Shown here: one piece after another, positions 9,309 to 20,867 of the stretch
How the letters are laid out: each line of letters opens with the position of its first letter
Numbering within the stretch: the stretch's first letter is position 1
Source of the DNA: Cryphonectria parasitica EP155
Taxonomy: Eukaryota; Ascomycota; Sordariomycetes; Diaporthales; Cryphonectriaceae
Reading direction: 5' to 3'
Assembly: GCF_011745365.1 (NCBI RefSeq)
Contig: NW_024468913.1
Coordinates: 1,922,001 to 1,986,000, forward strand
DNA: 64,000 nt
The notes under the pieces: model-generated
What the model saw: the letters and a program-made list of their open reading frames with translations, nothing else
What the model was told of the DNA's origin: nothing
Databases searched by the model: none
Position numbers and translations under genes: made by a program

Positions 9309-10696
9309 CTATATCTGCCTAATCTCCTTGCCCACCATTTCCGGCCTCTCGACTTCCCACTCATCCCGCAGCACGGCAAAGGTGAGATCACTGATGAGCA
9401 GGCTCTGACCGAGACTCCACACCAAGGTGATGGCGTAGAAGAAATTTGCATTCCCACTGCCGGCATATATCCACAGATAGTAAAAGGCCGGTCCGAGACA
9501 GGTTGAGTATAATATCGTTGCCGCACTGACGAAAGAATATCGCATGAGAGGGAAGACGTGTCTGTAGAGCGGCACGAGGGCCAAGAAGAGCGATGTGTCG
9601 CTGATGCTTGGGTAGGGCTTGAAAATGCCAAAGATTCCGAGAAGGAGCGTGATGACAAGCAGCGGCTGCCTGCGAATGCGTAGGCTCAGGGCTCCAACGT
9701 AGGATGATAGATGCAGCCAGAAAACGGCCAAGAAGAAGGACCGGAAGGAGTCGAACATCTCGATGAAGAAGTACCACCAAAGCCCCACATTGGGTGTCAA
9801 ATCGGTCAGGGTAAGCTGGAGGCCGTAGGTGGAGTGGAGAAATTCCCATGAGCCCGTAATAAAATAGGACATTTGGAATAGCACCGCAACGGTGGCCACC
9901 GCAACGCCAACACACGACGCTGCGAACTTGAACGGTTGCTTCTTCTCCTGTGGCTGCCACCGATCATACGCCAAGAGAGATAGTGGCAGTAAGAGCAGAA
10001 GCGGGTACATGGACAAGTACGAGGCGAAAGACATGGCGATCACAGCACTGATCGGAGCGCCTGTTATAGCGTTTGAGATGGCATGGAGGATGGCGCAAGT
10101 CGTGAAGACGGTCGTGGGTCTGCCTATACAAGTCGCGATTGTGAAAGGATTAAACAAGAAGCTAGAATGTGCTCCGTCAGTAACCTCAATCATACTCGCA
10201 GCCAAAGGGGGACGCACAGGGCTGCAACCATAAATCCACTCCACCTCTTGTCCTTCCGTGGCGAGGTGAACAATGCAGAACACCCAGACTCTCCAGAGTT
10301 TGCAATTGTCATCAGCGCGTCGGCGCTCCACAGGTCTACAGCAATGTAGAGAAAGTATGTGAACACGGGCAAGGACGCGAAACTCGGAAGAAGGGAGAAC
10401 AGCGGCAGGAGGAGCGGCGCTTGGTGGTAGACACCTCCGTCGTAAGGTGACACATTGTGGTTATAGAGGAATAGGCCTTCTTGTACTAGAGAGAAGAGAG
10501 GGATCAGCGTCTGCATTCATGCCTAGCTGAGAGTCTACGCACATCTCTTGAAGCTGTTGACAGGCGTCGAAACCTCGACTCGGCCTGCGACCAATTCTGG
10601 GAGACCAGGAAAGAGGAAGAAGAGAGCAAGCCGCAAGACAGCGGCAGCCAGAAATAAGCCCTGGGGCCTTTTCAGGCTCAAAAATTCGGCATTCAT
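9309..10696 (-). CDS. GAB1: GPI transamidase subunit PIG-U (Gab1/Cdc91 homologue)
   Basis: Three exons on the minus strand, 10696-10543, 10485-10218 and 10161-9309, give 424 residues. Introns are 57 and 56 bp; the second has a CTGAC branch site. The product is an ER membrane protein of the complex that attaches GPI anchors to proteins. Family hallmarks are the GRVEVSTPVNSFKR-LQEG and NVSPYDGGVYHQAPLL blocks near residues 40-75, the FLFNPFTIATC block after the second intron, and PNVGLWWYFFIEMFDSF, the PIG-U signature implicated in GPI recognition. Many hydrophobic segments fit a multi-pass membrane protein. The ATG at 10696 is the first in frame and gives the usual hydrophobic N-terminus. It diverges from the NOP7 gene. 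Confidence 0.93.
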
Positions 10697-11068
10697 CTTG
10701 TGTCCATCGTCGAGTTGAGGAGTGTTTGTCGTGTACCAGAATTATCTCCTCAGGGCAAAACAGCAGAGAACGATGCCAGGTCGAATGGTCGCTGGCCAGG
10801 CTGTCATCCTAAGGGCCAGTAGCATTGATTGCCTGCCACAGCAAGTACCTGGGGACCCCTGTCCCAAGAAGACGGGACCCCTGTTTACTCCCCCACTCTA
10901 ACATGGAACGCTAGCCCATCTAAGCTCGGCGGTGGCAGAAAAAAAGTCGGCCGCAAGAAAAAAGTTCGAGAGAAGCGAAGCGCATGCTGGAGGGCGGTTC
11001 TGCTTCCTGACCTAACTTTTCCAATACCCGACTTTCTTCATATCACTCTCACAACACCAATTGCCAAA
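10697..11068. promoter_or_regulatory. Divergent promoter region of PIG-U and NOP7
   Basis: 372 bases between two divergent start codons. No gene inside; a purine-rich tract lies near 10935-10985. The frame of NOP7 stays open upstream to 10829 but has no ATG there, so I take it as untranslated leader. Confidence 0.55.
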
Positions 11069-13051
11069 ATGGGTCGCATCAAGAAGAAGGGCGAGGCCGG
11101 TAACGCCAAGAACTTCATTTCTCGGACTCAGGCTGTCAAGAAACTGCAACTTAGCCTGCCCGACTTTCGAAAGCTGTGCATCTGGAAGGGCATCTACCCG
11201 CGCGAGCCCAGGGACAAGAAGAAGGTGTCCAAGAACTCCACGCCCTCCACCACCTTCTATTACACCAAGGACATCCAGTACCTCCTCCACGAGCCTCTGC
11301 TCCAGAAGTTCCGCGACCAGAAGGCTCTCGAGAAAAAAATCTCCCGTGCTCTCGGACGCGGGGATGTCGGCGACGCCGCCCGCCTCGAGCGCAATGCCTC
11401 GCACCCAGAGAAGACTGGCAAGCCTCGCTACACCCTCGATCATGTTATCAGGGAGCGCTACCCGACCTTTGTTGACGCCGTGAGGGACCTCGACGACTGC
11501 CTGTCTATGCTCTTCCTCTTCGCCAACCTGCCATCGACCTCTACCGTACCCGCTAAGATGATCGCCCGCTGCGAGCGCCTGTGTCTCGAGTTCGAACACT
11601 TGTTGATCGTGTCAAATAGCTTGCGCAAGTCGTTCTTGTCCATCAAAGGCATATATTACCAGGCGAACATCATGGGTGAGGACGTGCTGTGGCTCGTGCC
11701 GTACAAGTTCAATCAGAGAGTGGTCGGAGACGTTGATTTCCGGATCATGGGCACCTTTGTGGAGTTCTACATGACCCTGTTGGGCTTCGTCAACTACAGA
11801 CTATACACATCGATCGGCTTGAAGTACCCACCCAAGTTCGACAAGAGCAAGGACGACCAAGGTGGAGAGCTGGGCGCCTTCACCCTGGAAGGAGTCAACA
11901 TCGCAGCAAAGTCGGACGAGCCAAAACAGTTGACGAACGGCCAGAGCGAGCACGGCCCGGATCCCAAGGTGCAGGCCGAGGTCAACAAGCTGGTCAAGTC
12001 GATGCGTGAAGGCGAGACGAACGGCGATGGCAAGACGGCAGATGACGCAAACGAAGGCGCAGATGTCGAGGAGACCACAGATGCTATCGACAAGTTTGAG
12101 CCTGCGGTTGAAGGCGGAGATGTCCTACCACAGCCGTCATACAGCACCAACGACCCTGCGTCTCTGTTCTCAAAATGCACATTCTTTCTCGGCCGTGAGA
12201 CGCCGCGCCAGCCACTCGAGTTCATACTACGGGCTTTTGGGTGCAAGCGGATAGGCTGGGACGCCGTGCTGGGCGAGGGCGCCTTCACCACCAACGAACT
12301 CGACCCGTCCATAACGCACCAAATTATTGACCGGCCGCTCATTCAGGCAGTGACGGAGGCAAACGGTGACGGGGATGATAATCAGACTGCACAAAAGCTT
12401 GCACCAAACCAGAGAGTGCCAGGGCGGATATATGTCCAGCCCCAGTGGGTGTGGGATTCTATCAACGAGGAAGAGATGAAGGACCCGAATCTGTATGCCC
12501 CGGGTGCTGAACTCCCACCTCACTTGAGCCCCTTCGTCAAGCCGGTCCAGGGCCAGTACGACCCCACCATGGCGTTGGAGGAGCAGCAGACCGAGGCTGA
12601 GAAACTGGCGGACAGCGAAGAAGAGCCGGATGCGGAGGAAGATGACGAGGAGGAGGAGAACGACATGGATGTCGCTGAGGATGAAGATGAGGAGAAGGGT
12701 GAATTTGGAGGTTTCACAGGAGCAGAAGACGAGGAGGACGAGGGGTCGGATGAGGAGGAGTCAGCTGCGCTGCAGAGACAACTCGAGCTGGAGGCGGAGC
12801 TGACGGGCAAGCCTGTCAAGTCTCAACAACAAAAGCCCAAGGACAAGAAGAAGGCGGAGGCCCGCAAGGCCATACAGAAGAAGGCCAAGGAGGAGGCCGA
12901 GGATATGGAACGGGCCAAGGGTATGCTCAGCAAGAAGAAGAGGAAGCTCTTCGAGCAGATGCAGTACACGAATAACAAGAAGAGCGCCGAGGATGAGAAG
13001 CTGCGGGCCAAGAGGAGAAAGATCGAAAAGCAAAAGGGCAAGAAGGTTTAG
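11069..13051 (+). CDS. NOP7: Pescadillo homologue, 60S ribosome biogenesis factor Nop7
   Basis: Single exon, 660 residues, starting at the ATG in 'CAAAATGGGTCGC'. The N-terminus [19 protein letters not shown] is the conserved start of the pescadillo family. The Pescadillo_N domain covers about residues 5-290 ([30 protein letters not shown]). A BRCT domain lies at about 363-480, with W in 'PQWVWDSI'. A long acidic stretch (about 515-575) and a lysine-rich coiled-coil tail (about 590-660) follow. Nop7 acts in the nucleolus with Erb1 and Ytm1 (PeBoW complex) in 27S pre-rRNA processing. Length and domain order are normal for fungi. Confidence is high. Confidence 0.96.
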   Translation: MGRIKKKGEAGNAKNFISRTQAVKKLQLSLPDFRKLCIWKGIYPREPRDKKKVSKNSTPSTTFYYTKDIQYLLHEPLLQKFRDQKALEKKISRALGRGDVGDAARLERNASHPEKTGKPRYTLDHVIRERYPTFVDAVRDLDDCLSMLFLFANLPSTSTVPAKMIARCERLCLEFEHLLIVSNSLRKSFLSIKGIYYQANIMGEDVLWLVPYKFNQRVVGDVDFRIMGTFVEFYMTLLGFVNYRLYTSIGLKYPPKFDKSKDDQGGELGAFTLEGVNIAAKSDEPKQLTNGQSEHGPDPKVQAEVNKLVKSMREGETNGDGKTADDANEGADVEETTDAIDKFEPAVEGGDVLPQPSYSTNDPASLFSKCTFFLGRETPRQPLEFILRAFGCKRIGWDAVLGEGAFTTNELDPSITHQIIDRPLIQAVTEANGDGDDNQTAQKLAPNQRVPGRIYVQPQWVWDSINEEEMKDPNLYAPGAELPPHLSPFVKPVQGQYDPTMALEEQQTEAEKLADSEEEPDAEEDDEEEENDMDVAEDEDEEKGEFGGFTGAEDEEDEGSDEEESAALQRQLELEAELTGKPVKSQQQKPKDKKKAEARKAIQKKAKEEAEDMERAKGMLSKKKRKLFEQMQYTNNKKSAEDEKLRAKRRKIEKQKGKKV

Positions 13052-13378
13052 ACGGCGCGTTCTGAAGAGCATACCAATAATGAAATTACAGTTGCCGCGT
13101 TGTTTCCTATAAGGTCACTTACCTATCCAATTTTTCCATTAGAATTCTCTTGCTGCAAGTTCATTGACTCCGTATCTCATTTTATTACCTCTTGGATGTC
13201 TGTGCCAGCTTCTACAACCCACGCCTTTTCTTGAGGTTAGTTTTTCGAACTTACACAAATCCCAGCCGCTAAAACCCTAACCTCAGCGACCCGCAGCCGC
13301 TCAAGTAACCACTGTAAATCCTTACCCTTCAACTACAAGACCCCAACGAGAACAAAACATGAAACCTCGCAAATCTTG
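13052..13378. other. Intergenic region NOP7 to RRN9
   Basis: Contains the 3' flank of NOP7 and the leader of RRN9, including a short upstream ORF at 13359-13379. A sequence AACCCTAACC-like near 13270 was seen but is a single copy. Confidence 0.5.
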
Positions 13379-13379
13379 A
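13359..13379 (+). promoter_or_regulatory. Upstream ORF (MKPRKS) whose stop overlaps the RRN9 start
   Basis: ATG at 13359 opens a six-codon ORF ending in TGA at 13377-13379. The A of that stop is the first base of the RRN9 ATG at 13379 (TGATG). Such an arrangement can make translation of the main ORF depend on leaky scanning or termination-reinitiation. It requires that the transcript starts upstream of 13359, which I cannot see. Confidence 0.55.
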
Positions 13380-15538
13380 TGGCGAGTTCACAGGACGACG
13401 ACAGCGAATGGGACAAGAGCACCTCTGAGATCCAGTCTGAGGACTCAGAGGACCTGTTCGCATCGCGACCTAATCGCTGGCGCGGTCCACCGCAGAGCTG
13501 GCGGGCTCTCACCGAGGAAGACCGCCTCACCTACAACGCCCTCGAGAGGCTGCAGAACCAGGACCTGTCAGTGCACCTGTACAATGCCTTCGCACTGAAG
13601 AATTTACCGGCGCGTTCTCTGCATGGTGGTGTGTCGGATGAAGACCAGGTTCGTGCCGCGAGATCGTTACAGTGAAAAGGATTGGAAAGCACCTAAACAG
13701 TAAGAACTTACAGCTGATTTTCTTCTGCTTCTTTTTCTCTCTCGGTGTAGTACATGAACGCAGAAGCAGCTCGAGGTGTCCATACGAGGCCATGGGAGCC
13801 GCCCAGAAGCTGGACGGCGTGGCCGCTCAGTGTGCAGCTCCTGCCTCCTGATGACTTCATGAAGAGCACGGAAGATGAGGATGAGTCCTCAACTATTCGG
13901 CACGTGGAGAGGCAGGCGCCCAGTTCCAACCTGGAAGAGGTCATATCTGCTGCTGTCCTGAGACGTGCCAAAGAGAACTTTCGCAAAAGGACTTCCCATG
14001 AGACACAGACTCCTTCCAGTTTGGCTGCAACCACCAAAAGTGAACTGGTCTCGTCAGGGAACGAGTCTCTTTCTAGTGAGGCGGAGTCTGAGGATGAGGG
14101 AAATGAAGCTGAGGAGAGTGTGTGGAAACCTGCCATGGCTATTGACGACGACGTCTCTTACGAGCTCATACGGCCAACCACTCGAAAGATCCTCGAGAAG
14201 CTGGACCAGACCTTGACTGTTCTGCATAACGCTCGGATGTCCAGTACACAAGACTTTGCAGACGAAGCAGAACACACATCATCCTCCTCGGAAGATGACG
14301 ATAACGGCATGACAGCACGTGGTCACCGGGCCCGGGCCCGGGCCCGGTCTCGATCTCGCGCGAGATCACACACTAGCACCGAGCGTGCTCGCTCACGCAG
14401 CATGTCCCTTGCATCTAGAGACGGCCAAACTCTGACCCTTGGGAAGAAGGAGCAGAAGGAAAAATCCAGGCGTGGCCGTAAACCTACGGCAATGCCCAGA
14501 GAGGGTGAGAGCGAGCGGGACTTCCTCATCCGACGTGCCAAGGAACAGAAGAAGAAACGGCCTGTGTTCTCGGACGAGGAGGATGGAGGCACGACGACAG
14601 CAGCAGAGAGCGTGAAGTCGCCGCGCAGAGAGACGCGACGGAGGAGCAAAAGACGGGAGAGCGTCAGCGAGACTGATGAACACTGGATGCAGAAGAAATT
14701 GGACAAATTCAACCTGCGCGACTGGGGCGATGTCATGGGTGCTGCGGCTCTTGCAGGCTTTTCCCCGAAGGTCATTGAGCGCGCGACGCAGAGGTGTGCG
14801 AATCTGTTTCGCCAGGGCATGCAGATGCACACCATCACTGACAACGGAGTCGTGGAGACAAGACGATATCTACCTGGTGAGGACGTCCCCGCCAGCTGTT
14901 CGGATGATGGCGGAAACGAACCCGACGATCTCTATGTGCACCAGGTACGGTCAGCATTTCGAACGTCCAGTGCCGCGCCGAGCAGGGCCGTCTCGCCAGA
15001 AATTCATCACGAGGAGAGCCGGGGGCGTAAGGCACCTAGAAAGCCACGGAAACGGAGCGGCTCACGTGCGCCTTCGACGGGCCCGCTGTTCTGCCCTCAT
15101 GCCGACTGCGAAAGGGCAAGCAGAGCTTTCGATAGGCCTTACAACCTGAGACGACACTTGAAACTCGTACACGGAGACGAGAACTCGGGCGCGAGCGAAG
15201 AGGACGGCCGCCGCGACGAGCCTCCTGGGGAACGATACACGCGGAGCACCGCCGAGGGACAGCATTTCTGTCCCCATGCTGACTGTAAGAGGGCATATGC
15301 GGGCTTTCATAGGCTGTATAATTTGGAAAGACATTTAAGGCTTGTCCATGGTGACGAGAGTGCGGCCGAAAATACGGCCAAGAACTTGGAGAGGGCACAG
15401 CTGCTTGGTGGCGTCCATCGTGATGGCCATCTCGAGCCCATACGCGTCCAGAAGGGCTGGAGAACAGAGGATACCAAGAAGAGGGCCCGGAAAACGTCAG
15501 AGAAGCGGCGACGGGAATCTGAACCAGAAGACGAATAG
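13379..15538 (+). CDS. RRN9: RNA polymerase I-specific initiation factor Rrn9-like protein with C-terminal zinc fingers
   Basis: Two exons, 13379-13648 and 13751-15538, give 685 residues. The donor is GTTCGT (fits GTNNGT) and the acceptor GTGTAG. Residues about 33-115 match the fungal Rrn9 domain: RWRGPPQSWRALTEEDRLTY..L..L...DLS.HLYNAFALK and, across the intron, RPWEPPRSWTAWPL. Rrn9 belongs to the upstream activation factor for rDNA transcription in yeast. The middle is acidic and then Arg/Ser-rich (residues about 280-310, encoded partly by a GC-only palindrome). A conserved block LRDWGDVMGAAALAGFSPKVI follows. Two near-identical C2H2-like fingers (FCPHADC...YNLRRHLKLVHGDE) begin near residues 537 and 596. 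The fingers suggest direct DNA binding (inference). Confidence 0.85.
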
Positions 15539-15674
15539 ATCACGGCGTGACGAAGCGGCCTCATCTCAGAGCTAGTTCATACAATAACCCACGCAACTCG
15601 ATCAATCACAAGTGTGCTGGCGCTCACTACGCAGCCTCTCGGCCTGGAAGTTAATGACTCCCCTTCTTCTCTCT

Positions 15675-16475
15675 TCACTTCTTGTCACCAAACTGCCTCG
15701 CAACCTCGGCTGCAAAATCACCAAGCGTGTCGAACTTCCACTGGAAACTGACCTCGCCATCCTTCACCATGCGCTCGTATTCGCCCCCGATACCCTCGCC
15801 CTCCTTCTTATCACCGCCCCTCGAGATCCAGCAGCTCTTGAACCCCAGCGCCTTCGCCGCGGTGTGGTCCACCCGCAGGCTCCTCGCCACGTGCAGCAGC
15901 TCGCCCTTTCCCACATCCACGCCCAGCTCGTCCCGTGCCCGGCGGAACAGGTACTCGAAGTTGCTGGCGCTGGGCTTGTAGCTGCCAATGTCCTCGGCCG
16001 TGTACACCGCGTCGAAAGGCACTTGGCCCAGCGGCTCCGCCGTTGTGCGGGCGATGTTGCCATTGTCGATGTTGGACAGGATGATGAGCTTGTAGTGCCG
16101 CTTGAGCACCCGCAGCGCCTCGATCGTATCGGGAAACGCAGGCCACCGTCCAGGCCCCGCCGCCATCTCATCGTACGCCCCCTCGGCCACCTTATCCTCA
16201 ACGCCCAGCTCCTTGGCGAGCTTTGTCATCGCCGTGCGCAGGTTCAAATCATACTTGAGCGTCGGCTGGTTCCGCTCCAGCTCGTTGGAGAGCTCATCGA
16301 AGCGCAGCAGGGCGCGCTTCGGGTCCTGGGCAAAGGCGTGGTCCGCGGGCAGGTGGTCGATGATGGGCTGCAGCGCGGCGGTCAGGCTGGGTTCCCACTC
16401 TATGAGGGTGCCGTAGCAGTCGAAGGACAGGGCCTTGTAGCCGGTCAGGTCTGCTGTGTTGTCGATCTGGGCCAT
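15675..16475 (-). CDS. HAD superfamily, haloacid dehalogenase type II-like hydrolase
   Basis: Single exon, 266 residues from the ATG at 16475 (context CGCCATGGCC). The frame is open a further 11 codons upstream, but the MAQID start is better placed before the first conserved block. Motif I is SFDCYGTLIEWE, with the nucleophile Asp19 followed by Tyr rather than the second Asp of phosphatases. This is the pattern of (S)-2-haloacid dehalogenases. Motif II is ILSNIDNGNI, and the K/N region GSYKPSASNFEYLFRRA matches motifs III/IV. The natural substrate in fungi is unknown for most members; a small-molecule hydrolase in the cytosol is the safe reading. The tail QFGDKK ends a normal-length protein. 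It converges with RRN9, the stops being 136 bp apart. Confidence 0.88.
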   Translation of the reverse strand: MAQIDNTADLTGYKALSFDCYGTLIEWEPSLTAALQPIIDHLPADHAFAQDPKRALLRFDELSNELERNQPTLKYDLNLRTAMTKLAKELGVEDKVAEGAYDEMAAGPGRWPAFPDTIEALRVLKRHYKLIILSNIDNGNIARTTAEPLGQVPFDAVYTAEDIGSYKPSASNFEYLFRRARDELGVDVGKGELLHVARSLRVDHTAAKALGFKSCWISRGGDKKEGEGIGGEYERMVKDGEVSFQWKFDTLGDFAAEVARQFGDKK

Positions 16476-17251
16476 GGCGATGGAGTTGCGTGTGGAGTTG
16501 CGTGTCAATTCAGATCAGGCAAAGTAAGTCTCTCGTGGGACGGGAGGTCAGATTTGTACTTGTACGTTGCCAATCAGGAGTGCAAGAAACCACGAAAGAA
16601 AAGAAACATAAATAATAAAACCGGATCTCACTGTGTAATTCTCTCTACTTATCTCCATCCCTTTTTATACCTAAGACTTTGTGAGCTGCTGGGATCGGCA
16701 CCGCGCCCTTTGGTCTTGTCCTCTGTAGTTAAACTCCAATTACTCCACCCGGAAGGGCGTATATGCACAGTGTCATGATGCTCGCCTGCAATCGAGCAAC
16801 AGACCGAAGCAGTCAGGTCAGCAGAGATCAATCCCCATTTGGGACCCAATAAAGAGACAAGCTATCCTGTGGAATGGCTTCAACTTTTCCATTATCGGGT
16901 CTCACAACCTGACTTACTAGTGAGGCCCATAGAACTGGCAACAAAGAGTTATGCATGTGAAGTTGAAAGTAGCCCGTACCAGACGTGTGTCGGAGATAAT
17001 GGGGATTAATTTTCACTAAACCAAACATCGAACGACACCACATTCCAAGGGGTATCAGAAATACTGAATAAAACCTACACCAAACACTCCATAGCTTCTG
17101 TACACCATTCAAGGCGTTGCATTCGTAGTCCTTTGAAGCAGACAGCTCGCCCATTCCAGCCCATGCAGTCCATACGTCCGTCGACTAAACATTCGAAGCA
17201 CCATAAACAGTCCTGTGATTGATGATGTGACATGCTGTGGAGTCCATCGCT
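16476..17251. other. Intergenic region between HAD gene and kinesin-5 gene
   Basis: 776 bases, promoter side of the HAD gene and 3' flank of the kinesin gene. No supported ORF, RNA gene or repeat seen. Confidence 0.5.
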
Positions 17252-20200
17252 TCATTGCTGTCGTCGAGGGCTCCTTCTCCTCTGAGTGCTCTGCGATAGC
17301 TCTGATGGGGGCAAATTCTCAACTCCGTCGAGGCGCATCTTCTTGCTTTTCCCCTCACGCGGGATTCGACTCGTGCCCTTCTTTACCATGGGCATCGAGT
17401 TCTCATCACCGGAGGGGAGACCCGACAGGACACTCGCAGACGGATCAAAGATCAGTGAGCTGGTTGTCAGGTTTGTGTTTACCTCACGCAGGCTAGAAGC
17501 TAGCGGGTTTCGTGTGGTTGAGTCAGATGATGTTGGTCGAGATGGCGATCGAGCCTGCTCCGAGTGGTCCAAGTCGTTGAAGACTTGCGCCTGCGGTGCC
17601 GGCGTCCGCCTGCCAGGGGTGGCAATTACACGACTTGGTGTTGGGGCGTTGGATCCATCGCGCATGCTAGCGATGAGGGCGTCCTGGGGGGCTGTGCGAG
17701 GAAGTTGGGTGGGGTATTGGTAGTGGATCTTCTCCGGTGTCTCTCCTGTAGGCTCGTACTCTCGAAGATTGGTGTCGGAGATGTCTTGTCGCAGCTTGCT
17801 CAGTGGCTGGCAGACCGTGTCCGTCAGAGGCTCAAGATTGCCTTGCAGCCGTTCCACATCTGCCTCCATCTCCGTCTTGAGGCCCTGGACACGGGAGAAC
17901 GTCTCTTCGTAGTGGTTTGAGATGTTGGAGAACGAACCTCCCACGGTTGCTGATAGTTTATCCACAGACTCTGAATGTTGACTGTGGTGATCGGCATTTT
18001 CAGCTTGCGCTCTGGTCAAGAAGTCATCAAAGTCGGTCATCTGGGTTTCCAGATCTGTCATCTGCTCGGCCACAACGCGGACCGTTTCCTGGTGCACAGA
18101 TCTTGTCGTGGTCTGTATAGATGTGCTATGATCACTCGCGGTCTGGTTGGTAGATGTTAGCAATTAGGACCCCAAACCATAACATGGTCACATCGAAAAG
18201 ACTTACGACCCAGTCGTCCTTGAGCTTCGTCTTCAATATGTCTCTCGACGTGGCAACATCCTGCAGAAGCTTCTCTTCGTCTGACTCCAGTCGGTCCATG
18301 CCAGCTGAGTAGATCGCTACTTGACCTCCGAAGGCCTCCTTGGCCCCGCTGACATGATGCTGAATCTTGGTGGCCTTGCCAGAGAGGCGAGACTCTTGCT
18401 GCTCGGCATGAGCATTGATGAGGCTGGTGATCTGCGTCAACAGCTTCTGGCGGTCCTCTGCAGCTTGTTTGCGCTCCTCCTCGATGACCTCTTGAATCTG
18501 ATCAGACGCTGATTCATTCGCCTGAACCATGGCCCGACTTGCCTCCTCTAACTGGCGCCTTAAACCATCGGATTCGCTTCGTTGGGAGCCGAGATGCCGT
18601 AGCAGGTCCTCGAAGATCGATTTGAAGTCCTTGCCCAGAGATTTGTAGGATGTGTGCAGGTGGTTATGGAATGTATCCAGCTCGCCGAGCACGTCTGCCG
18701 CTATTCTCTCTGCCGCTGCAGCGATCGCTAGGAGGCTTTCTCCTACCCGCACCTTGATGTTGTCTCTGACCAACTTGATCTCTTGCAGGACGTCATCCAT
18801 TTCGTCTTTAGAGCGCTGCTTCTGCTCTAGTAATTCGTCTCGTGAAGATTCAAACCTCTGAAGATTCTCGTCAAGAAAGCTCTGCGTCGCCGTGAGCTTC
18901 TGCAATTCTTTCTGCACAAAGGCATGCATTCTCTCAGAAACGCTCGCAATGTGATCATCCTGATCTTTTCGGAAATCCTCGATCCGGCTCTCGACGAGTT
19001 CGGTGACGTCTGTGACTTGGGCTTGCGACATGGCCCAGGTGCTGCGGTTCAGGTCCTGCAGGTCCGACTTCCTCTTGTTCTTGGCGCGAAGCCCATCGAC
19101 GTCGCCAACAGTCTTCCTCAGCGTGGAGATAAGCTCTCCTCCGACGGCAGTCAGCTTTTGTTCAGTCATCTGATGTGCCTTTCGAATGTGCGTCTCCTCC
19201 GCAAGCGTCTTCCGGGTGGCCGCCAAGATGATCTCAGTCTGGTCGAGAACTTCTTTCGTCTCGTAAAGCTGCGCCTTGGTGCTCTCGTGCTCCTTCTTGA
19301 GTCCCATAAAGCTCGAGGTCAGGGCAAAAAGCTCTTGCACCTTGATGCGGAGGTTTGACTCTAGCGTCTCGATCTTGGCGGCCTGCTCGTCAGCCAGAAT
19401 GCGACGCGATTCGCTCTGGGCCGTCATCTCCTCGTAGGCCTCATTGGTGAGATGTACACCATTGCGCAGCCGAGTGGCAATCAACTCGGTCCTCAGCCTC
19501 TCAATCTCTGCCGTGAACTCTTTCAACAACGCCATCTTGCTGATCAGAGTGTTGACCTGGGGCTTGTTCTTGATGTTCTTTGCCCGGAACGCATAGTCTA
19601 ATGTTGAGATGGTCTCCTCCAGGTTGCTCTTGGCTGGCGATATCGTGGCAATGATGCATGTCTTGGTCCGCCCTCCAAGCGAGTCCTGTAGCAGCCGTGT
19701 GAGCTTCGACTCTCTATACGGGATGTGAGAGCTCTTGTCCGTCAGCGCATTGATGACGCGGCCGAGCGTCAGCAGACTCTTGTTGATGAGACCGGCCTCT
19801 GCAGCTCGCTTGTTCTCCGCCCCAGACCGTTGGATGTTCTCACTGCCCGCAAGGTCGACCAAGTTCAACTTGCCCAGGCTGATGAAGTCATCGGTGCCAC
19901 CCCCGGGGCGCTTGGCGTGAACTGCGATGGTGAAGACGGTATGACTCCGACTGCTGAGATCATTGCACTTGGTCGCGGCGACCTGGCGTCTCAAGCTCCC
20001 TTCCTGAAGTCGCGCAATACCCTCGGCCGCGTTTGTGATATGCCGCTCCTCGACGCCCTGCACAATTGTCGAGGCATGGCCCTTCTTGGACAAGTCGTCG
20101 AAAATCTTTAGCTTGGCATTCTCGTCGGGGGTCAGCAGGTCGCGAAGCTCCTCGTTGTAGAGCTCTATGAATGAGCACCGAACGCAGTTCTCGGTCCCGT

Positions 20201-20867
20201 CGGCCTCGAGCTTGTTGAACAGGGCTTGCAGGACACGAGGAATGATGCCAGCATCAGGAGCAAGAAGCCCCAGGGACTCGGTCATGTCGCCAGACATGGT
20301 GTAGGTCTTGCCGGTACCAGTCTGCCCATAAGCGAAAATGGTGCAGTTGAAGCCAGCGAGCATCTGTGGTGGTCAGCCTCGGCTCGCACTGTTTGCGGTC
20401 TCTCCACCAGTCCGGCGCAAACTTACCTGGCCCAAGATGGGTTTCACCACATCGTCGAAGATCATAGACTGATCTGCTGCCTGCGAGAAGACGCGATCAA
20501 AGGCATAGGTCTTGTTGCTGAGCGCATTGGGTCCCATGGACAGCTCAATGTGCTTGCCCATCGCACCATCCGTACCGACGACAACGGCGCTGTTCTCGCG
20601 CACCTCGCGGTCGTTGCGCCCTCGACACCGAACCACGACATTGATGTTTGTCTCCTCGCTGAATCCAGAGTCGAAGTCGCGTTCCTTGCGCTTCATGCCT
20701 GCGGCGTTCGGTGCAGACGAGGTGGACCCTGCGGGGGAGGCGGCAACGGACCTGTCGAGTCGCGGGGTCGCGGCGGCACTCTGGGGTCGGAAGGAGGGGA
20801 CGCGTGATCCTTGACGGATGCTTGCGCGCCCGGCGGCGCCCGCTCGCGATGGAGGAGGAGGAGGCAT
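17252..20867 (-). CDS. bimC: Kinesin-5 mitotic motor (BimC/Cut7/Eg5 type)
   Basis: Three exons, 20867-20427, 20363-18207 and 18142-17252, give 1162 residues. Introns are 63 and 64 bp. The start at 20867 is the first ATG in frame. A basic proline-rich N-terminus precedes the motor domain, which begins near residue 74 (NVVVRCRGRN). The P-loop GQTGTGKT is at 160-167, with SSRSHTVFTI (switch I) and LVDLAGSEN (switch II) further on. The neck and long coiled-coil stalk follow to about residue 900. Near the C-terminus the BimC box (LREYEPTGETPEKIHYQYPTQLPRT region, first 20 residues being diagnostic) contains the Cdk1-type Thr-Pro site used for spindle recruitment. As a homotetramer, kinesin-5 cross-links and slides antiparallel microtubules to build the bipolar spindle. 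The gene looks intact. Confidence 0.96.

Noticed and set aside
9388..9960. 190-residue minus-strand ORF overlapping PIG-U exon 3
   Set aside because: Out-of-frame shadow of the PIG-U coding exon.
10829..11068. 80-codon N-terminal extension of Nop7
   Set aside because: Open frame but no ATG; the conserved pescadillo N-terminus begins exactly at the ATG at 11069.
13260..13290. AACCCTAACC-like sequence suggesting interstitial telomeric repeat
   Set aside because: Only one and a half units; expected by chance.
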